Shown here: positions 26,773-35,500 of the stretch, one piece after another
How positions within the stretch are numbered: the first letter of the stretch is position 1
How the letters are laid out: each line of letters opens with the position of its first letter
Assembly: GCF_002105465.1 (NCBI RefSeq)
Contig: NZ_NCSQ01000166.1
Location: 22,415 to 86,414, forward strand
Direction of reading: 5' to 3'
Origin: Aquidulcibacter paucihalophilus
GTDB taxonomy: Bacteria > Pseudomonadota > Alphaproteobacteria > Caulobacterales > Aquidulcibacteraceae
DNA length: 64,000 bases
Notes under the pieces: generated by a model
What the model was told of the DNA's origin: nothing
The model's database searches: none
The model's input: only the letters and a program-made list of their open reading frames with translations
Position numbers and translations under genes: made by a program

Positions 26773-27776
26773 CTTGCCATCATCATGATCCCGACGCCTG
26801 TAGCGGAGATGGCGGCAATAATGGCGGTCTGGATCAGGAGGGCGCTTACCGCGCGCGGGCCCAATAGCATAACGCCCTTGATTGAGGTGTTGGCCCCTAA
26901 AGCGACCATAGAAACAATCAGGCAGATGCTGGAGATTTTGGTGAGGGCGGCAATGCCCTCAGGAGTCAACCAGCCTGTATTGGCGACCACGATGGCGGCC
27001 ACAAAGCCCAAGAGGAAGACGGGCACAGTAGCTTCGTTTTCCTCCTGTTCACCTTCTTTGCGGTCGCGCCAAGACAAGATCATCAACAGGCCAAAAATCA
27101 CGACTGGCATCATAGCGACGCGGATCATTTTTACGGTGGTGGCGGCTGGTGTTGCCGCTTCGCCATAGACGTCCGAAGCTGCGACGACTTGGGCAACTTC
27201 ATGAATGGATGCGCCAAGGAACACCGCTGACGGAATCATTGGGATATTGAAGAAGTGACAGAGTGCTGGATAGGCCACGACTGCAATCGTGCCAATAATG
27301 GTAATGCTGGCCACAGTAGCGACCACGTCGCGCTCCACATTCGAATTCGGACGTCGCGCCAAAACGGTGGCAATTGCCAAAGCCGCCGAAGCCCCGCAAA
27401 TCGCAACCGAGGTGGCAGTCAAAAACGCTGTCGCACGGGGTAACTTTAATGCGCGCCCAGCAAGATAGCCCAAGCATAAGGTGCCAAAAGCGGCAGAAAC
27501 GGCGATTACGGCGGGTTGCCAGCCCAGAGCCTGCAAGTCTGAGATTGTGATTCGAAAGCCCATCAGGGCAACGCCAACCCGCAATAAAGGCTTCGCCAAT
27601 AGATCATTGCCGGGCTTGAAGTTAGGTTTCGTTAAGACGATCGCCGCCAGCATACCCAGAAGCAAAGCGATCAATAGGGTGGGAACGCGCGTGCCCTGGG
27701 TCGGAAAATAAGCGATGGCGGCCAGAAACAGGCCCAAGCCTACACCGGGGCCAAACTTTGTAAGCGATTTAATCAT
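26769..27776 (-). CDS. YeiH/UPF0324 family putative exporter
   Basis: A 335-residue polytopic membrane protein with about ten hydrophobic segments. Family marks are LLRVGVALMGFRITISDL, ATSVAICGASAALAIA, FLGASIHEVAQVVAAS and LGANTSIKGVMLLGP. Members include YeiH and TauZ-type proteins, proposed to export sulfate, sulfite or related anions; the substrate is not settled. The ATG 27776 is preferred to the GTG at 27788. The gene follows a DUF6356 gene by 42 bases on the same strand. Confidence 0.87.
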   Translation of the reverse strand: MIKSLTKFGPGVGLGLFLAAIAYFPTQGTRVPTLLIALLLGMLAAIVLTKPNFKPGNDLLAKPLLRVGVALMGFRITISDLQALGWQPAVIAVSAAFGTLCLGYLAGRALKLPRATAFLTATSVAICGASAALAIATVLARRPNSNVERDVVATVASITIIGTIAVVAYPALCHFFNIPMIPSAVFLGASIHEVAQVVAASDVYGEAATPAATTVKMIRVAMMPVVIFGLLMILSWRDRKEGEQEENEATVPVFLLGFVAAIVVANTGWLTPEGIAALTKISSICLIVSMVALGANTSIKGVMLLGPRAVSALLIQTAIIAAISATGVGIMMMAS

Positions 27777-27818
27777 TGGGCCCCACACTCATGCGCATCA
27801 CCCCACGCGCTGACTAGT

Positions 27819-28082
27819 TTAGCTTAGGGCCGTTTCACCAGGTTGTGCAATCGGGGCTCCATTAGCGGTATGCTTGCGGTTGCGGTGCACGACCATTCGA
27901 TCATGCAGACAACAAATAGTTTGGCTGCCGGTCGATTTGAATAAACCGGGAATTAGACCATGAATGATACAGGCAAAAGCCGCCCCCAACATTTGGAAAC
28001 CAAAGCTAAAGGCCACCCCCAAATGTTCAAAATAGGTTTCGCCAACGCTTTCTGGATGCTCGACGAATAATTTTTTGAACAT
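27819..28082 (-). CDS. DUF6356-like small membrane-associated protein
   Basis: 87 residues starting MFKKLFVEHPESVGETYFEH, then a hydrophobic stretch FGFQMLGAAFACIIHGLIPGLF and GSQTICCLHDRMVVHR. I recognise this as the DUF6356 type found in Alphaproteobacteria; the function is unknown. The frame is open to 28118, but the ATG at 28082 has GGGAGAGAG just upstream. The hydrophobic middle could be one membrane helix. It is divergent from the lrp gene with about 100 bases between. Confidence 0.75.
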   Translation of the reverse strand: MFKKLFVEHPESVGETYFEHLGVAFSFGFQMLGAAFACIIHGLIPGLFKSTGSQTICCLHDRMVVHRNRKHTANGAPIAQPGETALS

Positions 28083-28147
28083 GTCCACTCTCTCCCATTT
28101 GCCGGAAAAGGTTCTCACAGATTCTATGGTAAATTTTCACTTTCTTA

Positions 28148-28175
28148 TTGAGTATCAGTGCGGTCTTGGTATAAT
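28148..28175 (+). promoter_or_regulatory. strong promoter of lrp, probably leaderless
   Basis: TTGAGT (28148-28153), 16 bases, then TATAAT (28170-28175). A start 6-8 bases after the -10 box would fall at 28181-28183, within four bases of the lrp ATG at 28185. No Shine-Dalgarno fits in that space. Confidence 0.7.
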
Positions 28176-28184
28176 TCTTCGATC

Positions 28185-28661
28185 ATGAAGCCAGAAAATC
28201 AAAAAATCGACGAAGCAGACATTAAGCTTTTGTCCATACTTCAAACCGATGCCTCTGTATCTTTGGAGGAAATATCGTCGCGCACTGCGATGTCGGCCAA
28301 TACAGCTTGGCGACGAATTAGGCGGATGGAAGAAGCCGGCATTATCGCCAAGCGGGTGGCCTTGATCGATCCCGAAACGGTCGGCCTTGGCATGACGGTC
28401 TTTGTCGCCATCAAAACGTCGGACCACTCTGACGAATGGCTGGAAAACTTTGCGCGCTCTGTCTCGGCAATCCCTGAGGTGGTGGAGTTTTACCGGATGA
28501 GCGGGGATACCGACTACTTGCTCAAACTCCTGGTGGCCTCGATCGCCGATTATGACCGCGTCTATAAAAAACTGATCCGGAGTGCGAAGTTGAGCGATGT
28601 GAGTTCCAGCTTTGCCATGGAGACGATTAAGTTCACCACCGCCGTTCCTTTGCGAATTTAG
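28185..28661 (+). CDS. Lrp/AsnC family transcriptional regulator
   Basis: The 158 residues contain an N-terminal AsnC helix-turn-helix (IDEADIKLLSILQTDASVS, SANTAWRRIRRMEEAGIIAKRVALIDPETVGLGM) and a C-terminal RAM domain (PEVVEFYRMSGDTDYLLKLLV). Such regulators sense amino acids and often act on a neighbouring gene; candidates are the divergent DUF6356/YeiH-like pair. The ATG at 28185 is chosen over the GTG at 28158 because the -10 box lies at 28170-28175. Confidence 0.92.
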   Translation: MKPENQKIDEADIKLLSILQTDASVSLEEISSRTAMSANTAWRRIRRMEEAGIIAKRVALIDPETVGLGMTVFVAIKTSDHSDEWLENFARSVSAIPEVVEFYRMSGDTDYLLKLLVASIADYDRVYKKLIRSAKLSDVSSSFAMETIKFTTAVPLRI

Positions 28662-28697
28662 CTTTTGGTACAAGTTTTTATGGTCTAAAGGGCAGGC

Positions 28698-29900
28698 ATG
28701 AGCCTAAAGCGCGTCCTCTTGATCGTAGGTGGCGGAATTTCTGCCTATAAGGCCCCGGAATTGGTGCGGGCGCTGGACAAGCGTGGCATTGGCTGTCGGG
28801 TTATCCTGACCCAAGCGGGCAGCCAATTCGTGACACCTTTGACTTTGGCGAGCCTGACCAAGGATGACGTGCATCAAGAGCTGTTCAACCTGACCCATGA
28901 AGCCAAGATGGGCCACATTGAATTGTCGCGCAGTGCGGACTTGGTTTTGGTGGCCCCTGCGACGGCGGATTTGATTGGCAAAGTTGCTCATGGCTTGGCC
29001 AATGACCTAGCCTCAACGGCTTTGCTGGCGACAGATAAGCCCGTCTTGATGGCCCCGGCCATGAATGTCCGCATGTGGGAACATCCTGCGGTGCAGCGCA
29101 ATCTGGCGACGCTGCGCGCAGATGGTGTTCACTTTATTGGCCCCGATGAAGGGGCGATGGCCTGTGGCGAGTTTGGGCTAGGGCGCATGGCAGAGCCTGA
29201 AGCCATTGCTGCGGCCATAGAAGTCTTTTGGCACAAAGCCTGTTCCGATAAGCCGTTGCAAGGCAAGCGTGCCATTGTGACTGCCGGGCCAACTTTAGAG
29301 GCGCTTGACCCCATCCGCTTTTTGTCGAACCGGTCTTCCGGCAAGCAAGGCTATGCCATTGCGCACGCACTCGCCGAAGCTGGCGCAGAGGTGACCTTGG
29401 TGTCGGGTCCCACTGCGCTGAACGATGTGCCGGGTGTGAGCATGGTGCGGGTGGAAAGCGCGCGGGAGATGTTGGAAGCCTGTCAAAGCGCTTTGCCCGT
29501 CGATATTTTTGTTGCCGTTGCGGCTGTTGCTGATTGGCGGCCCGAGACCAAGGCAGAGGTAAAGCTGAAGCTCAAGGGTGACGCCAAAGCACCCGCCATG
29601 ACTTTGGTTGAAAACCCAGATATTCTTGCCACCATTGCCCAATCGGGGCCGAAAAGACCGAAACTGGTCATCGGCTTTGCGGCCGAAACGCACGAAGTCT
29701 TGGCCTATGCCACGGCCAAACGGACAAAAAAGGGTTGTGATTGGGTGGTGGCCAATGATGTATCTGGCGATGTGATGGGTGGGGAAAGCAATCAGATTCT
29801 TCTGGTCACCGCGGAGGGGCACCAGAGTTGGCCCGAAGCGCCAAAAGCCCAAATCGCCATCCGCCTCGCTGAAGAAATTTCAGCGTATTTCAAGACTTGA
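28698..29900 (+). CDS. coaBC: phosphopantothenoylcysteine decarboxylase / phosphopantothenate-cysteine ligase
   Basis: CoaBC makes 4'-phosphopantetheine on the way to CoA. The N-terminal flavodoxin-like CoaC domain has VGGGISAYKAPELVRAL, the PAMNVRMW motif and the catalytic-cysteine region EGAMACGEFGLGRM. The C-terminal CoaB domain starts with VTAGPTLEALDPIRFLSNRS and keeps VAAVADWRPE and GFAAET. The 400 residues are the usual length. It ends 5 bases before the convergent uppP stop. Confidence 0.97.
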   Translation: MSLKRVLLIVGGGISAYKAPELVRALDKRGIGCRVILTQAGSQFVTPLTLASLTKDDVHQELFNLTHEAKMGHIELSRSADLVLVAPATADLIGKVAHGLANDLASTALLATDKPVLMAPAMNVRMWEHPAVQRNLATLRADGVHFIGPDEGAMACGEFGLGRMAEPEAIAAAIEVFWHKACSDKPLQGKRAIVTAGPTLEALDPIRFLSNRSSGKQGYAIAHALAEAGAEVTLVSGPTALNDVPGVSMVRVESAREMLEACQSALPVDIFVAVAAVADWRPETKAEVKLKLKGDAKAPAMTLVENPDILATIAQSGPKRPKLVIGFAAETHEVLAYATAKRTKKGCDWVVANDVSGDVMGGESNQILLVTAEGHQSWPEAPKAQIAIRLAEEISAYFKT

Positions 29901-29905
29901 CCAGC

Positions 29906-30715
29906 TTAGAACGGCCAGAAAATCCCTAACATTAAGAGGCCGACCACAATCCGATAATAGGCAAAGGGCGCAAAACCCATGCGCTGCACGATGCCAATGA
30001 ATAGCTTTATCACAAAAATCGCGGTGATAAACGAGACGATAAAGCCAATGGCGACCAAAATTAGGTCTTGTCCGCCTTGCGCTAGAAGAGCCTCGCGATT
30101 GCTCCAGCCTTCATAGGCAAACACCCCCACCATGGTTGGGATAGAAAGGAAGAAGCTGAATTCTGCCGCAGGTTTGCGGTCTACACCCAGCATCATGGCC
30201 CCAATAATGGTGGCTCCCGAACGCGACATGCCCGGGATCAACGCCAGACATTGGCACAAACCAATCTTCAAACCCATGCTGACCGAGATGTCGTCGACAT
30301 CAAGTACTTGCGGCTGCGGACGGAACCGTTCGGCTAGTAGGATCAAGATGCCCCCAACAACTAAAGTAACCGATACCACGACCGGGCTGAACAAAACGCC
30401 TTTGATGAAGTCGTGTAGCAAGGCACCAAGCAACATCGACGGAAAGAAGGCGAGCAGGACAGCTGCCGCAAATTGGCGCGATGCGGGGCTCGAAGGAAGC
30501 GTGATGAAGGCCCCCCAGAGCTTTTCAAAATAAAGGACCACGACGGCAAGGACCGCCCCGAGCTGTATCATCGTCTCAAACGTGTCGGGAACATCGCCAG
30601 GCAGTAATTGCTCGGCCAGAATTAAGTGTCCTGTCGACGAAATCGGCAAGAATTCTGTCAGGCCTTCGATAATGCCCAATAAAACGGCTACGAGGTAATC
30701 GCTCATCTCATCCAT
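29906..30715 (-). CDS. uppP: undecaprenyl-diphosphatase UppP (BacA)
   Basis: UppP recycles the lipid carrier for peptidoglycan and other surface polymers by removing a phosphate. The 269-residue membrane protein shows GIIEGLTEFLPISSTGHLIL near the N-terminus and LIPGMSRSGATI in the middle, the two active-site motifs, plus about eight hydrophobic helices. Two ATGs are possible (30715 and 30706); GGATGAG before the second favours it slightly. Confidence 0.95.
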   Translation of the reverse strand: MDEMSDYLVAVLLGIIEGLTEFLPISSTGHLILAEQLLPGDVPDTFETMIQLGAVLAVVVLYFEKLWGAFITLPSSPASRQFAAAVLLAFFPSMLLGALLHDFIKGVLFSPVVVSVTLVVGGILILLAERFRPQPQVLDVDDISVSMGLKIGLCQCLALIPGMSRSGATIIGAMMLGVDRKPAAEFSFFLSIPTMVGVFAYEGWSNREALLAQGGQDLILVAIGFIVSFITAIFVIKLFIGIVQRMGFAPFAYYRIVVGLLMLGIFWPF

Positions 30716-30790
30716 TCAACAGTAAGCGTGGTGAAAGGCCTCATGGCATGGCTTCACGCGCAAAACCAGCCGAGCGCGCATTTGTATAAT

Positions 30791-30894
30791 AGGTATAATT
30801 CTTGACCTATATGACTGCCTAATCCTTCACCATATCGCGATCATTTGGAGGTCGGCTTCGTCTTTCCAGCCCATATAGGTCTTGAAATATACCT
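30791..30894. promoter_or_regulatory. 23-bp near-perfect inverted repeat upstream of gltD
   Basis: Arms at 30791-30813 and 30872-30894 are reverse complements in 20 of 23 positions, with a 58-base spacer. Each arm itself carries AGGT-N10-ACCT, so each could be a separate dimer site, centred 81 bases apart. It lies 100 bases before gltD in the 279-base uppP-gltD gap. Either two operators for a looping regulator or one long RNA hairpin would fit. Confidence 0.6.
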
Positions 30895-30994
30895 AATTGT
30901 GCAGTTTGAACTTGGCAAAGCTGAGCTTTGACGGTAACGGAAGCCAGACTGGCGTGGCGAGTGCGCCGGTGATCTTTGGAATTGCGAGACAATT

Positions 30995-32452
30995 ATGGCC
31001 GAACGGCTCCTTAAATTCGTCAGTATTGACCCCCAAACGCCCGAGAAGCGTCCTGCCTCAGCGCGTACGGCGGATTTCCACGAGATTTATGGGGAGTTCA
31101 TCACCCAAAAGGCCAATGAGCAGGCGTCCCGCTGTTCACAATGCGGTGTCCCTTTCTGCCAATCAGGCTGTCCTCTGCAGAACAACATTCCTGACTGGCT
31201 GAAAATGACGGCGGAAGGCCGCCTTGAGGAGGCCTATGCGCTATCTTCTGCGACAAACTCAATGCCAGAAATCTGTGGCCGCATCTGCCCGCAAGATCGT
31301 CTGTGTGAAGGTGCCTGCGTGATTGAGCAGTCTGGCCATGGCGCTGTCACGATTGGGGCGGTGGAGCGCTATATCACCGAGACTGCATGGGAAAATGGCT
31401 GGGTCGAGCCGATTGTGCCGCCCAAAGAACTCGCAGAGCATGTTGGTATCATTGGTGCGGGCCCTGGTGGCTTGGCTGCCGCAGAAGCGCTGCGCAACAA
31501 GGGCTATCAGGTCACAATTTATGACCGCTATGACCGTGCAGGCGGACTGTTGATGTATGGGATTCCCGGCTTCAAGCTGGAAAAAGATGTGGTGACCCGC
31601 CGCGTCGAGCATTTGAAGGCTTCGGGCGTGAAATTCATGCTCAATTATGAAATAGGCCGAGATGGGACGCTGGCCGATCTTCGCAGCACTCACGATAGCA
31701 TCTTGGTTGCGATCGGCGTCTATAAAGCCCGTGCTTTACCTTGCCCTGGCTCGAGCGGCCCCGGTGTAGTTGAGGCATTGGACTATCTGACCGCTTCTAA
31801 TCGCGTGGGCTTGGGTGATCATGTGGCAGACTTTGAGGCAGGCGTGCTCAATGCGGCGGGCAAGCGTGTGGTGGTCATTGGCGGCGGCGATACAGCGATG
31901 GATTGCGTTCGCACCGCCATCCGGCAAGGGGCGGCAAAAGTCACCTGTCTCTATCGGCGGGATCGCGCCAACATGCCGGGCAGTGCCCGCGAGGTCAGCA
32001 ATGCCGAAGATGAAGGCGTAACATTTGAGTGGTTGGCTGCACCAAAGGCGGTCCACTCGAATGAAGCTGGTGTTACCTCCGTTCTGGCCGCACGCATGCG
32101 CCTAGGCGAAGCTGATGCCTCGGGCCGGCAAAGTCCTGAAGAAGTTGCGGGTGGCGAGTTTGAGGTGCCTGCTGATCTGGTCATTAAGGCACTGGGCTTT
32201 GACCCCGAGAATGTGCAAACCTTGTTTGATGAGCCTGCGCTGAAAGTCAGCCGCTGGGGCACAATTCGGGCGGATGCGATTACGGGCGAGACCTCCATCC
32301 CGAACGTTTTTGCCGCAGGTGATATTGTTCGCGGGGCATCCTTGGTTGTTTGGGCCATCAAGGATGGCCGTGAGGCCGCTGAGCACATGCACACGGCGAT
32401 GCGCAAACAGGCCCGGATGCGCGCCACTGCAGCTAAATTTGCGGCCCAGTAG
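30995..32452 (+). CDS. gltD: glutamate synthase small subunit GltD
   Basis: GltD passes electrons from NADPH through FAD and iron-sulfur clusters to GltB. The 485 residues include the N-terminal cysteine region SRCSQCGVPFCQSGCPLQNN and ICGRICPQDRLCEGAC, the FAD site GIIGAGPGGLAAAEALRN, the NADPH site VVVIGGGDTAMDC, and the C-terminal VFAAGDIVRGASLVVWAI. It lies 56 bases before gltB, in reversed order to the gltBD of enteric bacteria. The inverted repeat at 30791-30894 is the likely control region. Confidence 0.96.
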   Translation: MAERLLKFVSIDPQTPEKRPASARTADFHEIYGEFITQKANEQASRCSQCGVPFCQSGCPLQNNIPDWLKMTAEGRLEEAYALSSATNSMPEICGRICPQDRLCEGACVIEQSGHGAVTIGAVERYITETAWENGWVEPIVPPKELAEHVGIIGAGPGGLAAAEALRNKGYQVTIYDRYDRAGGLLMYGIPGFKLEKDVVTRRVEHLKASGVKFMLNYEIGRDGTLADLRSTHDSILVAIGVYKARALPCPGSSGPGVVEALDYLTASNRVGLGDHVADFEAGVLNAAGKRVVVIGGGDTAMDCVRTAIRQGAAKVTCLYRRDRANMPGSAREVSNAEDEGVTFEWLAAPKAVHSNEAGVTSVLAARMRLGEADASGRQSPEEVAGGEFEVPADLVIKALGFDPENVQTLFDEPALKVSRWGTIRADAITGETSIPNVFAAGDIVRGASLVVWAIKDGREAAEHMHTAMRKQARMRATAAKFAAQ

Positions 32453-32508
32453 GCTGCCCTAAACTTCGCAGACAAAACAGGGCTTCGGCTCGCCAAAGGC
32501 ACAAGACC

Positions 32509-35500
32509 ATGACCATTTCTTTCCCGCCCACCGGTTCTAGCGCTATCGACCTCTATCTCAAGAACCGGCAGATTCTGACCGATGGAAACGCCTATAATCC
32601 AGAGGATGAGAAGGATTCGTGCGGCGTCGGTCTCGTCTGCGCGCTCGATGGCAAACCCCGCCGCGACATTGTGGCCATGGCGCTGAAGGCCTTGAAGAAC
32701 GTCTGGCACCGTGGGGCCGTCGATGCCGATGGCAAGACCGGCGATGGGGCGGGGGTGCGGGTCGATGTGCCGCAAGACTTCTTCCGCGAGCAAGTGGCAC
32801 GCACGGGCCATAGCCCAACAGATGATCCAATCTGCGTGGGCATGATCTTCTTGCCGCGCACCGACTTTGGCGCACAAGAGACCGCGCGGACTATTGTTGA
32901 ACGAGAAATCCTGAATTTTGGCTTTTATATCTATGGCTGGCGACAAGTGCCGGTCGATATCTCGGTTATTGGTGAAAAGGCCAATGCAACCCGGCCTGAG
33001 ATTGAGCAAATACTGTTCTACGACCCACGTGGCCGCAGCGCCGAAGAGCTGGAACGTACCTTGTTCATCTGCCGGCGCCGCATTGAAAAGCGCGCCTTGG
33101 CGTCGAGCGTAACGGGCTTTTATGTCTGCTCATTTTCGTCCAAGTCGGTCATCTACAAAGGTATGTTTTTGGCTGAAAGCATCGACACCTTCTTCCCAGA
33201 TTTGCAGAATGAGAAGTTTGTGTCGGCGGTGGCGATTTATCACCAGCGCTATTCGACCAATACGTTCCCGCAATGGCATCTGGCCCAGCCCTTCCGCATG
33301 CTGGCCCATAATGGCGAAATCAACACGGTTAAGGGCAATATCAATTGGATGAAAAGCCATGAGATCCCCATGGCTTCTGAGGCCTTTGGCGATTATCAGG
33401 AAGATGTGAAGCCGATTGTGCAGGCTGGCGGATCAGACTCTGCAGCGCTCGACAATGTGTGCGAAGTCTTAGTCCGCGCCGGACGTTCGGCCCCGATGGC
33501 CAAGGCGCTCTTGGTGCCAGAGGCTTGGGCCAAGCAAGAAAACATTATGAAGCCGAGCCATATGGCGCTTTATGCCTATTGCAATGCGGTGATGGAGCCA
33601 TGGGACGGGCCAGCCGCTTTGGCGATTTATGACGGTCGTTGGGCGGTGGCCGGGATGGACCGCAATGGCCTCCGCCCCATGCGCTATTCAGTGACAGCCG
33701 ATGGCATTCTGGCCGTCGGCTCTGAAACCGGAATGTGCCCACTCGATGGGCGCGTCATCACCAAAAAGGGCCGCGTTGGGCGCGGTGAAATGCTGGCCGT
33801 CGATATGGAGAAGGGCAAGCTCTATACCCACGAGGCGATCATCGACAAATTAGCCAGCGCCCACCCCTATGTGAAGTGGAACTCCAATGTTGTGAATCTG
33901 GAGGCCCGCATCGGACCGGGACCAGAGCCTAAGCTTTATTCGCGCCAAGAATTGTTGCGCCGGCAAGTGGCCGCGGGCTTGACCTTGGAAGAATTGGAGG
34001 TTGTCCTCGCGCCAATGGCAGAAGAGGGTAAAGAAGCCTTGGGCTCGATGGGCGATGATTCCCCGCTGGCGGTTCTGTCTTCGCGCTATCGGCCGTTGTC
34101 GCACTTCTTCAAGCAGAATTTCAGCCAAGTGACCAACCCGCCCATCGACCCACTTCGTGAAGAGCGGGTGATGAGCCTCAAAACCCGCTTCAAGAACCTC
34201 GGCAACATCTTGGCACATGACGAAACCCAGCAAGATGTGTTCGTCCTGGATAGCCCGATGCTAACCACCGGCATGTATGACCGCATGGTTGCCATGCTGG
34301 GTGCAGGCGTCGCCTTCATCGACTGCAGCTATGATCTACCAGAAGACCCAGACTTAGCCGGGGCTGCCTTGCGCGACGCTTTGGATCGGATCAAGGCGCA
34401 AGCTGAAGATGCGGTGCGCGCGGGCCAAAGCCAATTGGTATTGAGCGATGAACATCAAGGCCCCGGTCGGATTGCCGCGCCCATGATCTTGGCGACGGGT
34501 GGCGTACATGCCCATTTGGTTGCGAAAGGCTTGCGGTCTTATTGCTCCATCACCGTGCGCGCTGCCGAGTGCGTCGACACGCATTATTTTGCGGTTTTGG
34601 TGGGTGTGGGGGCGACTTGTGTCAACGCCTATCTCGCGCAAGAGGCGATTGCCGACCGGCACGCACGCGGTCTTTTGGGCAGTCTCACGCTGAATCAAGC
34701 GGTGGTGAATTATAAGAAAGCGGTCGAAGCAGGCCTTCTGAAAATCCTGTCCAAAATGGGGATTTCGGTCATTTCGTCCTATCGCGGTGGTTATAATTTT
34801 GAGGCCTTAGGCCTGTCCCGCGCCTTGGTGGCAGATTTCTTCCCAGGCATGAGCTCGCGGATTTCCGGCATCGGCTTGCAGGGGATTGCCCTAAAGGCCC
34901 AAGCGATCCACGCCAAGGCATGGGAAGAAGCGGTCGTGAGTTTGCCGATCGGCGGCCTCTACAAAGCCCGCGCGTCAGGTGAACCGCATGCGCTGGAAGC
35001 AGCGCAGATCCACCAGCTGCAAACTGCCTGTAACACGGGCTCTTACGCCGCTTATCAGAAATATGTCAGCTTATTGAGTGGGCGGGCCCCCATCCAATTA
35101 CGTGACCTGCTGGATTTTCAGTCGACTAATAAAGCCGTTGCTTTGGAGGAAGTTGAAAGCCTCAATGAAATCCGTAAGCGCTTCAACACACCTGGCATGT
35201 CCCTTGGCGCTTTAAGTCCCGAGGCGCATGGCACGTTGAATGTTGCGATGAACCGGATCGGTGCCAAATCAGTCTCCGGCGAAGGCGGCGAGGACCGCGA
35301 GCGCTATAAGCCACTTCCCAATGGTGACAATCCCAATAGTGCCGTTAAGCAGGTTGCGTCTGGGCGCTTTGGCGTGACAGCGGAGTATCTGAACCAGTGC
35401 CGCGAGATTGAAATCAAAGTCGCACAAGGGGCCAAGCCCGGCGAAGGCGGGCAGCTGCCCGGCTTCAAAGTGACTGAAATGATTGCGCGTCTGCGCCATG

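Noticed and set aside
30802..30836. TTGACC at 30802 as a -35 box for gltD
   Set aside because: No acceptable -10 box lies at 16-18 bases; the sequence is part of the inverted repeat.
31951..33009. 352-residue open frame on the minus strand across gltD/gltB
   Set aside because: It is antisense to two certain genes and its translation has no domain-like pattern; long open antisense frames are common in GC-rich coding DNA.
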